In this document: in pieces, positions 42,543 through 50,833 of the stretch
Layout: each line of letters opens with the position of its first letter
Numbering within the stretch: the stretch's first letter is position 1
NCBI GenBank assembly: GCA_003343705.1
Contig: QAKR01000046.1
Location: forward strand, 1-51,655
Length of the DNA: 51,655 bases
Direction of reading: 5' to 3'
Source of the DNA: Clostridiales bacterium
GTDB taxonomy: Bacteria > Bacillota > Clostridia > Oscillospirales > UBA644
The notes under the pieces: model-generated
Told to the model about the DNA's origin: nothing
Database searches by the model: none
The model's input: the letters and a program-made list of their open reading frames with translations, nothing else
Translations under genes and position numbers: made by a program

Positions 42543-42572
42543 GCTTTGCGCCCCTATCGAGGAGCGCAAAGC
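42543..42572 (-). terminator. GC-rich hairpin between hup and rqcP
   Basis: GCTTTGCGC (42543-42551) pairs with GCGCAAAGC (42564-42572), with two more pairs past one mismatch and a TATCGA loop. There is no U-run on the minus strand. It is likely a 3'-end stabiliser for hup mRNA or a partial terminator that keeps rqcP expression below hup. Confidence 0.55.
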
Positions 42573-42588
42573 AATAAGCAATAAATAA

Positions 42589-42864
42589 TTATTTTACGCT
42601 GTCTTTAAGAACTCTGCCGGCCTTGAAGACAGGAACTTTTGACGCAGGTATACTGATTTTCTTACCGGGATCCTGAGGATTTCTGCCTTCTCTTGCAGCT
42701 CTTTTACGAACTTCAAAGCAACCAAAACCAACAAATTGAACTTTATCACCGTTTTTGAGAGCTTCGGTAATAGCGTCAATTGTAGCTTCGATTACAGCTG
42801 CAGTATCTTTTTTTGAAAGACCTACTTTTTCAGCTACTTCGGATACTAACATGTTCTTGTTCAT
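42589..42864 (-). CDS. hup: Histone-like DNA-binding protein HU
   Basis: The 91-residue protein is a standard HU: MNKNMLVSEVAEKVGLSK, the GFGCFEVRKRAAREGRNP segment of the beta arm near residue 50, and the KISIPASKVPVFKAGRVLKD end. It bends and compacts DNA. AAGGAG lies about 12 bases before the ATG. It lies between mazG and rqcP, as in the Bacillus yab region. Confidence 0.97.
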   Translation of the reverse strand: MNKNMLVSEVAEKVGLSKKDTAAVIEATIDAITEALKNGDKVQFVGFGCFEVRKRAAREGRNPQDPGKKISIPASKVPVFKAGRVLKDSVK

Positions 42865-42974
42865 TGTGTGTTTAAACTCCTTTTTTAAAAAATATTTATT
42901 AAGTTACAATAATATAACTATCACTAAAAAATTTTCACCGCTTAAATGAATATAAAGCGGTAATACTAACGCGA

Positions 42975-43673
42975 TTATATTTCATGATCTTTTATCAGGC
43001 TTTCGCATTTATCATACAATGCCTGTTCAGCATCAATTTTATTAATACGCGCTATGTCACATACGGAACAGAGAATTTCAGAGATACATTCGGGGCTTGT
43101 CCGACCTGCCCGTATATTTTCAAGCTCTTTTTCAATTGATTTTATCGAGCTTTCAACACCAGAGGATTGTCCACTTGCCTTTTCGCACTTTTTACGTATC
43201 TTTTGCACACGCATAAGGGAAGGCATTGTTTTTGCAATATCATCAATTGCTTTGTGAAGTGTCTTCTGGTTTTTTTCTTTAAGTTTTATTTTTTCCCAGT
43301 TATCGAGAACTTCATCTGCATCGGCAACAGATAGTGAACCAAAAACATGGGGATGCCTCAGAATGAGTTTTTTGCATATGCCGTCAGCAACGTCATCTAT
43401 ATTAAATGAACCTTCATTCTCTGCAATTTCAGCATGAAAAACAACCTGTAAAAGAACATCCCCGAGTTCCTCACATAAAAGATCATCGTTACCGGTGTCT
43501 ATTCCTTCAACAGCTTCATAAGCTTCCTCAATAAAATTATTACGGATTGTTTTATGATTCTGTTCTATATCCCAAGGACAACCTATGTCTTTTGCACGAA
43601 GGATTTTCATTATTTGCACAAGGTCTGGAAATGTATAATTTTGTTTAGTTGCTATTTTATTTATATCTAACAT
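42975..43673 (-). CDS. mazG: Nucleoside triphosphate pyrophosphohydrolase MazG
   Basis: MazG hydrolyses non-canonical NTPs to NMPs. The 232-residue product has the MazG helical domain with metal-binding EExxE- and ExxD-type motifs: CPWDIEQNHKTIRNNFIEEAY near residues 33-53 and CEELGDVLLQVVFHA near 68-82. It lacks the N-terminal tetrapyrrole methylase domain found in Bacillus YabN. The C-terminal ~70 residues are helical. The gene lies 23 bases after spoVB. Confidence 0.93.
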   Translation of the reverse strand: MLDINKIATKQNYTFPDLVQIMKILRAKDIGCPWDIEQNHKTIRNNFIEEAYEAVEGIDTGNDDLLCEELGDVLLQVVFHAEIAENEGSFNIDDVADGICKKLILRHPHVFGSLSVADADEVLDNWEKIKLKEKNQKTLHKAIDDIAKTMPSLMRVQKIRKKCEKASGQSSGVESSIKSIEKELENIRAGRTSPECISEILCSVCDIARINKIDAEQALYDKCESLIKDHEI

Positions 43674-43696
43674 TTTACACTATCCTTCAGCGTTTT

Positions 43697-45286
43697 TCAA
43701 GAATTCTTTTTGTTTTTTTTGAATACTTGCTTAATTTCGTTAATTGTTACCAATTTCAATAAGAAAATTAGGGCAATATACACAATTCCAGCAGTTAAAA
43801 TTACAAAGAATAACGCTATTTTTTGAGGCATAAACATTTCAAAAACGAACGTAAACAACTTTGCGCTCGCATAACATCCTATACCTGCTAATAAAGGCTT
43901 GATAAATACGTCTTTTGCAGAAGGTAAAAGATGTAAATTTTTATATATAAATACAAAATTCAGAATAAGCATTACTGGATATGCTATGTTTGTTGCAATA
44001 GGTGCGCCAAAGATATTTATTTGAGGGAATAAAATCAATGCAACAGTTGTAAGAGTTTTAATAATTGTTCCGACAATTATGGAAATGATCGAAAGAGTGG
44101 CTTTACCTATTGCCTGAAGAATATAACTAGTAATATTGGTTAAGCCCACAGCAACCAGAGCAAAGGAAATTACTTCTAAAAGCCGTGAGGCTTCCTCAAC
44201 TCCATCCCCACTGAAAAATAAACCGATAGCGCCTTTTGAAATAGCTGATAAACCAAACGCACAAGCGAATGCAATAATTGATGAAAATTTAAGTGCGGTA
44301 TCAAAATTATATTTTATTCTTGGGCTGTCTTTTTTAGCAAATGCACCTGAAATTGACGGTACAAGACTAACACCTATACTTATAATAACAAACGAAGGTA
44401 AGTTAAAAATCGTCAACGCCATGCTGCTGTATGCGCCCCATAAAAGTTGAGCTTGCTCAAGCCCCATATACGTTTTTAAAATCTGAATAACACAGGCAAC
44501 GTCTATAAGCCCCATCAGGTGCACTGTTACAGAAGAAAGGACTATCGGTACAGTAATATTAAAAAAGCGCTTTAATAATACAGACCGAGGGGTTAAAGTG
44601 TCTTGTTTAAACTCACTTATACTCAAGCGATATGATTTACTGCGAAAAACATATCTCAGTATAAGATAAATCATTGAAATAACCGTACTTAGAGTTATAC
44701 CGAGTATACCACCCGAAACGACAACAGGGTCAGGGGCGCCCACTACATATTTAAGATAATAAGCTATTGCAATACCTGCTCCAAGCTTTATAACAGATTC
44801 AATTACATTTGAAACTGCTGTCGGAGTCATATTGTTGTAACCTTGAAAAAAGCCTCTGAATACAGAAACTACAGCCATAAAAAATATAGCCGGGACAATT
44901 GCACGAACACAGTAAACAGTGTCCGGGCTGTTCATCCATTTTGCTATATAAGATGAAAAAATCATTCCGAGGACAGCTAATAACGCTCCTACAGATATAA
45001 ATATAACCGTTACAGAGCGCATTAGTGTTTTTATGTCTCGTTGTTTGCCAACAGCCAGAGATGACGAAATCATCGCCGAAATACCCACAGGCAGCCCCGA
45101 CGTTGCAACTGATAGCATAAAATTATAAACCTCAAAAGCAGAGGTGAAATGGCTCATGTTTGCAGCGCCGACCATATTGGTCAACGGTATTTTAAAAAAA
45201 ATACCGATTATTTTAGCAAGAACTCCGGAAAGCGATAAAATTACCGCCCCGTAAATAAAGCCCTCGCGCTTTTTCTTTTCGGGCAT
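43697..45286 (-). CDS. spoVB: SpoVB/MurJ-family lipid flippase
   Basis: The 529-residue protein has about 14 transmembrane helices and belongs to the MOP/PST group (FIYGAVILSLSGVLAKIIGIFFKIPL at the N-terminus, FRGFFQGYNNMTPTAVSNVIE near 133). In Bacillus, SpoVB is thought to move the cortex lipid II precursor during sporulation. The family also includes vegetative polysaccharide exporters. Gene order next to mazG supports the YabM/SpoVB type. GGGAGA precedes the ATG. Confidence 0.88.
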   Translation of the reverse strand: MPEKKKREGFIYGAVILSLSGVLAKIIGIFFKIPLTNMVGAANMSHFTSAFEVYNFMLSVATSGLPVGISAMISSSLAVGKQRDIKTLMRSVTVIFISVGALLAVLGMIFSSYIAKWMNSPDTVYCVRAIVPAIFFMAVVSVFRGFFQGYNNMTPTAVSNVIESVIKLGAGIAIAYYLKYVVGAPDPVVVSGGILGITLSTVISMIYLILRYVFRSKSYRLSISEFKQDTLTPRSVLLKRFFNITVPIVLSSVTVHLMGLIDVACVIQILKTYMGLEQAQLLWGAYSSMALTIFNLPSFVIISIGVSLVPSISGAFAKKDSPRIKYNFDTALKFSSIIAFACAFGLSAISKGAIGLFFSGDGVEEASRLLEVISFALVAVGLTNITSYILQAIGKATLSIISIIVGTIIKTLTTVALILFPQINIFGAPIATNIAYPVMLILNFVFIYKNLHLLPSAKDVFIKPLLAGIGCYASAKLFTFVFEMFMPQKIALFFVILTAGIVYIALIFLLKLVTINEIKQVFKKNKKNS

Positions 45287-45478
45287 TAACGCATCTCCCT
45301 AATGATAGTCTACTGTATATTTACGCTCATTCATAATATTATAGCACCTTTTTTAAAAAAAATCAATACAGTAACATGAAGAATTTATTTGGAATAAAAG
45401 GTAAAAAACAATATCTGAAGTGCAAATATCATTTATATAATATGCAAACTTTGTCGAACGATTTAGGGTAAAAACCCC

Positions 45479-45507
45479 TTTACAAGATAAGAAGTTGCTG
45501 CTATAAT
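45479..45507 (+). promoter_or_regulatory. Promoter of the small RNA gene
   Basis: TTTACA (45479-45484), a 17-base spacer and TATAAT (45502-45507) lie on the plus strand inside a 340-base gap between two minus-strand genes. No plus-strand protein gene follows. The expected start is about 45513. Confidence 0.75.
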
Positions 45508-45512
45508 ATAAA

Positions 45513-45616
45513 CATGTTTTACATCGGTTCTTTTTTTCCGATGTTACTCCCTTCATAAACCCCATATACTCTTTTTTGCTTTGTGGCGCCGCTCAACACG
45601 GCGCCGTCTTTTTTTT
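45513..45616 (+). ncRNA. Candidate regulatory small RNA with C-rich anti-Shine-Dalgarno motifs
   Basis: The predicted transcript is about 104 bases. It has its own promoter and a 7-base-pair hairpin (ACATCGG 45521-45527 with CCGATGT 45538-45544). A 40-base open region contains CTCCCTT (45547-45553) and ACCCCAT (45559-45565). A terminator hairpin ends the RNA. C-rich open stretches that pair with GGAGG-type ribosome binding sites are typical of Firmicute regulatory RNAs such as RoxS/RsaE. A 14-codon frame from ATG 45514 has no ribosome binding site. No known RNA family is recognised. The rest of the 45287-45626 gap holds nothing else I can support. Confidence 0.72.
45585..45616 (+). terminator. 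Intrinsic terminator of the small RNA
   Basis: GGCGCCG (45585-45591) pairs with CGGCGCC (45599-45605) around a 7-base loop, followed by GTC and eight T on the plus strand only. The minus strand lacks a T-run after it, so it belongs to a plus-strand transcript and not to the flanking minus-strand genes. Confidence 0.93.
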
Positions 45617-45626
45617 ATATTAAATA

Positions 45627-46853
45627 TTAAATTTTTCTTGCTTCAAGATAATAACGTTTTTCCCAAGCATGGCCCATTGAAAATGTTTTTCGTGGCAGAA
45701 CTCCGTCAAAAATGACTGTTTTAAAAAGTTCACTTTTATCCATTACAGGAAGTAAAAATCCTATATTATCAGAACTTTCTTGAACATGATGCAAAACTAC
45801 ATCATCACCATGTATATAATCAATTTTCCCAGTGTTAGTTTTTAAATAATAGTCAAGGAAATCCTGTAATGTTCCCACCGCCAGGTTTTTAACAGGATTC
45901 TTTATATTAACATAAAGTTTCTTATCCCCGTACAGCGTAACAAATGTTTGAGCCGCTTTTTCATCTACTTTTGTATCAAGTGTAATTAATTCGGATTTAT
46001 AATACTCACAAAGAGCAGAAAGCATTTTCTCCGGATTAGTGTTAAAAACAACACGGTGGATAGGCTCAAAGACGAGGGATTTGTCGTGAAGATTAACAAG
46101 CTCAACCAGTGCATAACGGCTCTTACAAGTTTTTGCTGTTGCAAGGCTATGGTTTCCGTCACCCACAGCAAACACCAGAGGTTTTTTTCCGCTAACACCG
46201 TATTTTTCATCAAAAACATCCTGACAGGCAAGTTTATCAAGGGCTGCTAAGACCTTGTCTTTGCTATCATTATTAATGAGTGAACCTTTGATATGTCCAC
46301 CATTTTTCATCATATCAAAGTCATAAATTGTTTTTGATAAACCTTCTCGGGCGGCTTCCATAACACTGTCATTGTCATCGTCTATCAAAATCATAACATG
46401 AGGAAGCTCCAGAGGGGCATTTTCACGTATCTTAACACGAGGTGGGATTCTTTCAAGCACAGTTCCTTCTGTGGCCCGTACAAGCGATTCTTCGCCGACC
46501 ACAAAGGAATAATCTTCAAGATCAAGCTTTCCAACAAGACCATGCCGTGTTTTCCCATCTGAAAACAGACGCTCAATATATATAAAACTATCCTCATATT
46601 CTTCAAAGATACCGGTATCAAGATAGTTTTTCATTTCTGTATTAACATCATTTATACGTTTTTGCGTATCACCATCATCAAGATACACTTCGGGAAGAGT
46701 GATTTTCAGTGTTGAAGGAGCGTCTCCCACCAGAGATTCAACATCTTTCCAGTATTGCTTATCGGAGGTAAACTGATCACATGCAACTACACTCCACTTT
46801 GTATAATCAACATTTTTTGGTAAAAGTATATCTGCTGGGGTAAATGTTTTCAT
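45627..46853 (-). CDS. DUF1015 family protein
   Basis: The 408-residue cytoplasmic protein matches the DUF1015 family. The N-terminus FTPADILLPKNVDYTKWSVV and the central FAVGDGNHSLATAKT near residue 225 are the conserved sites. Family members are often close to serine or one-carbon genes, but no activity is established. It follows the fumarase subunit gene after 33 bases and probably shares its transcript. Confidence 0.88.
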   Translation of the reverse strand: MKTFTPADILLPKNVDYTKWSVVACDQFTSDKQYWKDVESLVGDAPSTLKITLPEVYLDDGDTQKRINDVNTEMKNYLDTGIFEEYEDSFIYIERLFSDGKTRHGLVGKLDLEDYSFVVGEESLVRATEGTVLERIPPRVKIRENAPLELPHVMILIDDDNDSVMEAAREGLSKTIYDFDMMKNGGHIKGSLINNDSKDKVLAALDKLACQDVFDEKYGVSGKKPLVFAVGDGNHSLATAKTCKSRYALVELVNLHDKSLVFEPIHRVVFNTNPEKMLSALCEYYKSELITLDTKVDEKAAQTFVTLYGDKKLYVNIKNPVKNLAVGTLQDFLDYYLKTNTGKIDYIHGDDVVLHHVQESSDNIGFLLPVMDKSELFKTVIFDGVLPRKTFSMGHAWEKRYYLEARKI

Positions 46854-46886
46854 TTATGTAACCTCTTTCATATATAAGTAATTTTA

Positions 46887-47729
46887 CTATATCTCACCTG
46901 TTTGATGTCTGTTAACCCAACAACCCATATTAACAGCCACAGGAAGACCGGCAATATGTGTCGGAGCAGTTTCAATATTGACGGCAAGAGCAGTTATATC
47001 TCCTCCGAAACCCTGTGCACCAATACCTGTAGCATTTATTCTTTCAAGCATCTCTTTTTCCAGACAAGCATAATAATTATCTTTATTCCGCTCGTCTGCA
47101 CTTCTCGTAAGTGCCTTTTTTGCAAGGTAAGCAGAATATTCAAAATTTCCGCCTATACCAACGCCCACCACAACAGGCGGGCATGGGTTTGATCCTGCAA
47201 CTTTTACACTTTCCACAACAAAGGATACAATATCTTCTTCTGAAGCGGCTGGAGTAAACATTTTCAACCTGCTCATATTTTCGCTGCCAAAACCTTTAGG
47301 GGCAGCTGTTATTTTTATTTTATCTCCGGTAACGACTTTTATATGTATTACGGCAGGAGTATTATCATTGGTGTTAATACGTTTTAAAGGATCTCCCACT
47401 ATAGATTTACGCAGGAAGCCTTCTTCGTAAGCACGCCTTACACCTGAATTAACGGCATCCTCTAAAAGATCTCCTTCAATATGAATATCTTGTCCCATTT
47501 CAATAAAGACAACGGCCATACCTGTATCTTGACATACAGGAACGTCTATCTGTTTTGCTGCATCAATATTTTCACAAAGTCCGCAAAGTGCATCCCTACA
47601 AACAGTAGACTTTTCTTTTTCGCAGGCTTTGCGTATAAGGCCTTCAATATCACTGGGGAGAGTATAGTTTGCCTCTATAAACAGATCACGAACGAGCTCC
47701 TCAATTTGAGATGATTTTACTGTACGCAT
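46887..47729 (-). CDS. fumA: Class I fumarate hydratase, alpha subunit
   Basis: The 280-residue product is the alpha (N-terminal) half of the two-subunit iron-sulfur fumarase/tartrate dehydratase family. Cluster cysteines appear in VPVCQDTGMAVVF near 65, SNPCPPVVVGVGIGG near 181, and VNMGCWVNRHQ near the end. A beta subunit gene would normally follow directly but is absent; DUF1015 is next. Tartrate or another hydroxy acid could also be the substrate. ATG 47729 has GGGAGG four bases upstream. Its leader of about 165 bases starts with a folded RNA element. Confidence 0.9.
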   Translation of the reverse strand: MRTVKSSQIEELVRDLFIEANYTLPSDIEGLIRKACEKEKSTVCRDALCGLCENIDAAKQIDVPVCQDTGMAVVFIEMGQDIHIEGDLLEDAVNSGVRRAYEEGFLRKSIVGDPLKRINTNDNTPAVIHIKVVTGDKIKITAAPKGFGSENMSRLKMFTPAASEEDIVSFVVESVKVAGSNPCPPVVVGVGIGGNFEYSAYLAKKALTRSADERNKDNYYACLEKEMLERINATGIGAQGFGGDITALAVNIETAPTHIAGLPVAVNMGCWVNRHQTGEI

Positions 47730-47797
47730 TTTTCCTCCCATAATAATTAAATTTATATGCACTTGGCAAAGAAGACTTATGAGCTATAAAACTACTC

Positions 47798-47893
47798 AAA
47801 GACAACCTCTGCTTTTCAGACAATATTAAAAATCCCAACTTCACTACATGACTGTAAGGCTAACCTTAAGGCGTCGGCAGCAAAGTTGTCTTT
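47798..47893 (-). ncRNA. Structured RNA element at the 5' end of the fumA transcript
   Basis: Read on the minus strand, the RNA starts almost exactly with AAAGACAAC (47885-47893). This pairs with GTTGTCTTT (47798-47806), closing a 96-base element. Inside are a second stem CTGC/GCAG and at least one small hairpin (TAAGG-TTAG-CCTTA). A consensus promoter lies directly upstream. This is the layout of a riboswitch aptamer or a small stable RNA. I compared it from memory with common riboswitch consensus sequences and 6S RNA and found no match. No terminator hairpin follows before the fumA ribosome binding site. Confidence 0.55.
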
Positions 47894-47900
47894 TGTTGAT

Positions 47901-47929
47901 ATTATACCATATTTTTTGCATATTTTCAA
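47901..47929 (-). promoter_or_regulatory. Promoter of the fumA-DUF1015 transcript
   Basis: On the minus strand, TTGAAA (47924-47929), a 17-base spacer and TATAAT (47901-47906) put the start near 47894, one base before the folded element. Confidence 0.82.
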
Positions 47930-47968
47930 TACCAATACTAATTAAAATAAAATGTTGTAATTGAATTC

Positions 47969-47997
47969 TTGACAAAACAGAAAGCCGGTGATATACT
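47969..47997 (+). promoter_or_regulatory. Promoter of the SGNH hydrolase gene
   Basis: TTGACA (47969-47974), a 17-base spacer and TATACT (47992-47997) are the same boxes as at the main his promoter. It is divergent from the fumA promoter 40 bases away. Together with the folded leader these explain most of the 47730-48050 gap. Confidence 0.83.
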
Positions 47998-48050
47998 AAA
48001 TAAAAACAGGTATATCACTTTATTATATAATGAAAGACGGTAGAGAATAT

Positions 48051-48746
48051 ATGAGAAAAACTCTTATATGCATCGGCGACAGCATTACAGAAGGTGTGGG
48101 AAGCAGTAATGCAAATATATATTCATATGTTGCACAGCTAGGGATTTTATTAGGGAGTGATTATGAAGTTGTCAATTGTGGCCGTAACGGAGCAACCCTT
48201 ATGAAACCGGCTAATGGCAGCGACGATCAATACAAAAAACAATCACAGTTTAATAAAGCTATTGAAACTGCTAAAAACGCCCACAAGGAGGGATCTCAGC
48301 TGATCGTCTCAATAATGCTGGGAACAAATGATGGGGATATAGCAAGCTATGGCTTCACTGAAAGAAGCGAAGTGTATTATAACAAATATCATGATGTATT
48401 TTTGGATGAAATGTTTTTTCTCATTAATACGTTTATACAAATTTGCCCACTAACTCAATTTATCATTGCAAAGTCACCTTATTCATATGATCCAGTTAAA
48501 CATAAAAATTACGGTAATCTTCATTCGGTTTGGAAGTTCCAGGAAGAAGCTGTTATTATATGTCGCGAAAAAAATATTCCAGTATTGACTTGCGATATGG
48601 CATTTGCAACATCGCCTGAGATAATCGGTAAAGATAAAGGGGTAACGGTTTTTTACGGGGATAGACTACATCCTAATGATGTAGGACATATGTATTTTGC
48701 TCACTTCTTCTATGAAGCTGTAAAAAGCATCATAGAATATATCTAA
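48051..48746 (+). CDS. SGNH/GDSL-type hydrolase
   Basis: The 231-residue product has the SGNH blocks: GDSITEG near residue 9 with the catalytic Ser, NCGRNGAT near 43 (block II Gly), MLGTNDGD near 90 (block III Asn), and DRLHPND near 205 with the catalytic Asp and His. No signal peptide is seen, so it acts inside the cell. Likely substrates are acetylated sugars or small esters. ATG 48051 is preferred because GGTAGAG precedes it and the protein then starts at the first strand. The ATG at 48030 has no ribosome binding site. Confidence 0.88.
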   Translation: MRKTLICIGDSITEGVGSSNANIYSYVAQLGILLGSDYEVVNCGRNGATLMKPANGSDDQYKKQSQFNKAIETAKNAHKEGSQLIVSIMLGTNDGDIASYGFTERSEVYYNKYHDVFLDEMFFLINTFIQICPLTQFIIAKSPYSYDPVKHKNYGNLHSVWKFQEEAVIICREKNIPVLTCDMAFATSPEIIGKDKGVTVFYGDRLHPNDVGHMYFAHFFYEAVKSIIEYI

Positions 48747-48768
48747 ATTTATTTAAAATGGAACAAAG

Positions 48769-48805
48769 AACCTCCTATAGTATAACATAATTACTATAGG
48801 AGGTT
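48769..48805. terminator. Bidirectional hairpin after the SGNH hydrolase gene
   Basis: A perfect 14-base-pair stem (48769-48782 with 48792-48805) encloses a nine-base loop. AA on one side and TTT on the other allow weak termination in both directions, for the SGNH gene and the minus-strand ABC permease gene that ends at 48851. Confidence 0.8.
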
Positions 48806-48850
48806 TAAATATATTAAGAGAATACTTGATTTTCTTAAATAGTTACAAGT

Positions 48851-50833
48851 TTACTCACCGATATATTTTTTACATCTTCTGTACGTAAAGGTTATATACA
48901 CAAAAAACACAAAAGCAATTACACCAAGAGAGGTAAGAATTGATTGTATAAAAATATCAGAGTTTACAGTTAGTAACGAATAATTTGAATATGCGACAGT
49001 TCCAAAAACACTGTGTACAGAGGCAACAATCAACGGAATAATAAAATAAGTTAGAATTTGCCTACTAATTGAAGCATTTGCATTTTTATTTTTAACTCCT
49101 ATTTTTTTAATAATTTCATACCCTTTTTTATTTTCGGTAATTTCCGCCATTTGTTGAAGAGACAATATAGATGCACAGACAATTAACAATAGCAGCCCTA
49201 TAAATAATCCGGCAAATATTATGATAGAAGCATGTTGCAAATTATAATCCCGCATATCGTTTTGTATAACAACCTTATGCCCTCCGTTATTTTCTGAAAC
49301 AACTGTATAAATTTCCGAAGACAAATTCTGTGTATTTTTTTCTATAAATTTCTCATTTGTATTAATTGCTAATGAAGTACTAAAACTCATTTTATTTTGG
49401 GCGGAATCAACAACACTGTCGTCTGCAATAATTGTAACGGCATAACCGGTTAGCCCTCTTGCATCATTAACAGGCTCATTATATATTGAATTTTTGCTAA
49501 TTGACAACTTATTTCCGGAGAGTATAATAGAATCTTTTATAGAAAAAGCAGGCAAAATATCATCGGAAATAATTACTCCCGCTTCATTTGAGCCGAGCTT
49601 AACATGCTCCGACCCGATCATTTCACGGCATTTATTATAATCTGACAATCTTATAACTTTAACACTCATGTTCATTGAATACTTATATTCATCTTTAAGC
49701 GAATCTATCTTATTGACATTAATAAATTCTTCAAGAAGATACTCTGAATTGTATAGTTTAAAACTATTAAAATCTTTTATACTGTATCCGTTCTCTTCAA
49801 GAATGTTTATAACTTCACTTGTAGGATCACCCGGCTCAACACCGGAAACAGAAACGGAGTAAGGTGCTGTATATTTAAGATTTTCTTCAACCCAAATTCT
49901 ACTTGAAAAACCCATATTAAGCATTATCATTGTAATTGTCATAATCATTGTGATAATGCCCAGCATTATTCCGTTCTTACTTATCTTGTTGGTAATTTGT
50001 TTTAGTGTAAATAAATTTATACCTTTGTATAAAATACGCTTATTTCTACTGACGATATACGACACTACACCCGAACCCGAAATAAAAAATAAAAGGTGAG
50101 ATATCATGCCTACTAACATTGCAGCAACCGTTGTTTTTTCTGATAAATCAACATTTGGGGATGACAAAGCAATATAAAAATATATGATTCCCAATACACT
50201 TAGTATAAAAACTACAAGCTGCACAAAGATATTATTTTTTATCTTTCTTTTTATAATAGATTCCCCGGATGAATTAACCATATCAATAAGTTTTGCACGA
50301 GATATTACAAAATAATTTAAAACAGCAATTAAAAGAAAAATAAGCCCGAATGTTTTTAATGTTTCTCTTATTGCAGGAAATGCAAATACTACACTTGTTT
50401 CAACAGTTTCCAAACCCAGTAAATTAACAATTAAAAGATCAAATATCCTTGAAAGCCCCACACCTATGCCTATACCAACAAAAAACGATATAATACTTAT
50501 AAAAAGCGTTTCAAATAAAAGCATAAGATGAATATAAGAATATTTTGTTCCGAGTATTAAATATATTCCTATTTCTCTGCTTCGCCTCTTTAATAAAAAA
50601 TTATTTGAATAAAGTGCAAGGCCGGCAACGATGAATGTTATAGGCAGTGACATTTTAGCAAGCAACATTATTATGTCTTTTGAAGCTGTTTGAGAAAATT
50701 CGTTCATAAAAGGTTGATATGGTATTAGATTAAAAATATATGATAACGACACTGCCACTGTTAAAGTTATGAAATAAATTGAATAATCGTTCAGACATTT
50801 TTTTATGTTTTTCAATGACAGTTTTAATATCAT
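48851..50833 (-). CDS. FtsX-like ABC transporter permease, BceB/VraG type
   Basis: The 660-residue membrane protein has about ten transmembrane helices in the BceB layout. A pair of FtsX domains (about 50-180 and 540-650) is visible, with one large extracellular domain of about 200 residues (about 305-510). This layout is typical of peptide-antibiotic resistance and sensing transporters of Firmicutes. The ATG overlaps the stop of the ATPase gene by four bases. Related systems pair with a two-component system, which would be outside this window. Confidence 0.88.
   Translation of the reverse strand: MILKLSLKNIKKCLNDYSIYFITLTVAVSLSYIFNLIPYQPFMNEFSQTASKDIIMLLAKMSLPITFIVAGLALYSNNFLLKRRSREIGIYLILGTKYSYIHLMLLFETLFISIISFFVGIGIGVGLSRIFDLLIVNLLGLETVETSVVFAFPAIRETLKTFGLIFLLIAVLNYFVISRAKLIDMVNSSGESIIKRKIKNNIFVQLVVFILSVLGIIYFYIALSSPNVDLSEKTTVAAMLVGMISHLLFFISGSGVVSYIVSRNKRILYKGINLFTLKQITNKISKNGIMLGIITMIMTITMIMLNMGFSSRIWVEENLKYTAPYSVSVSGVEPGDPTSEVINILEENGYSIKDFNSFKLYNSEYLLEEFINVNKIDSLKDEYKYSMNMSVKVIRLSDYNKCREMIGSEHVKLGSNEAGVIISDDILPAFSIKDSIILSGNKLSISKNSIYNEPVNDARGLTGYAVTIIADDSVVDSAQNKMSFSTSLAINTNEKFIEKNTQNLSSEIYTVVSENNGGHKVVIQNDMRDYNLQHASIIIFAGLFIGLLLLIVCASILSLQQMAEITENKKGYEIIKKIGVKNKNANASISRQILTYFIIPLIVASVHSVFGTVAYSNYSLLTVNSDIFIQSILTSLGVIAFVFFVYITFTYRRCKKYIGE

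Noticed and set aside
45353..45565. 70-residue minus-strand reading frame in the gap before spoVB
   Set aside because: No ribosome binding site, no recognisable domain, Cys/Ser/Tyr-rich composition typical of a chance frame, and it lies opposite the small RNA gene with its own promoter.
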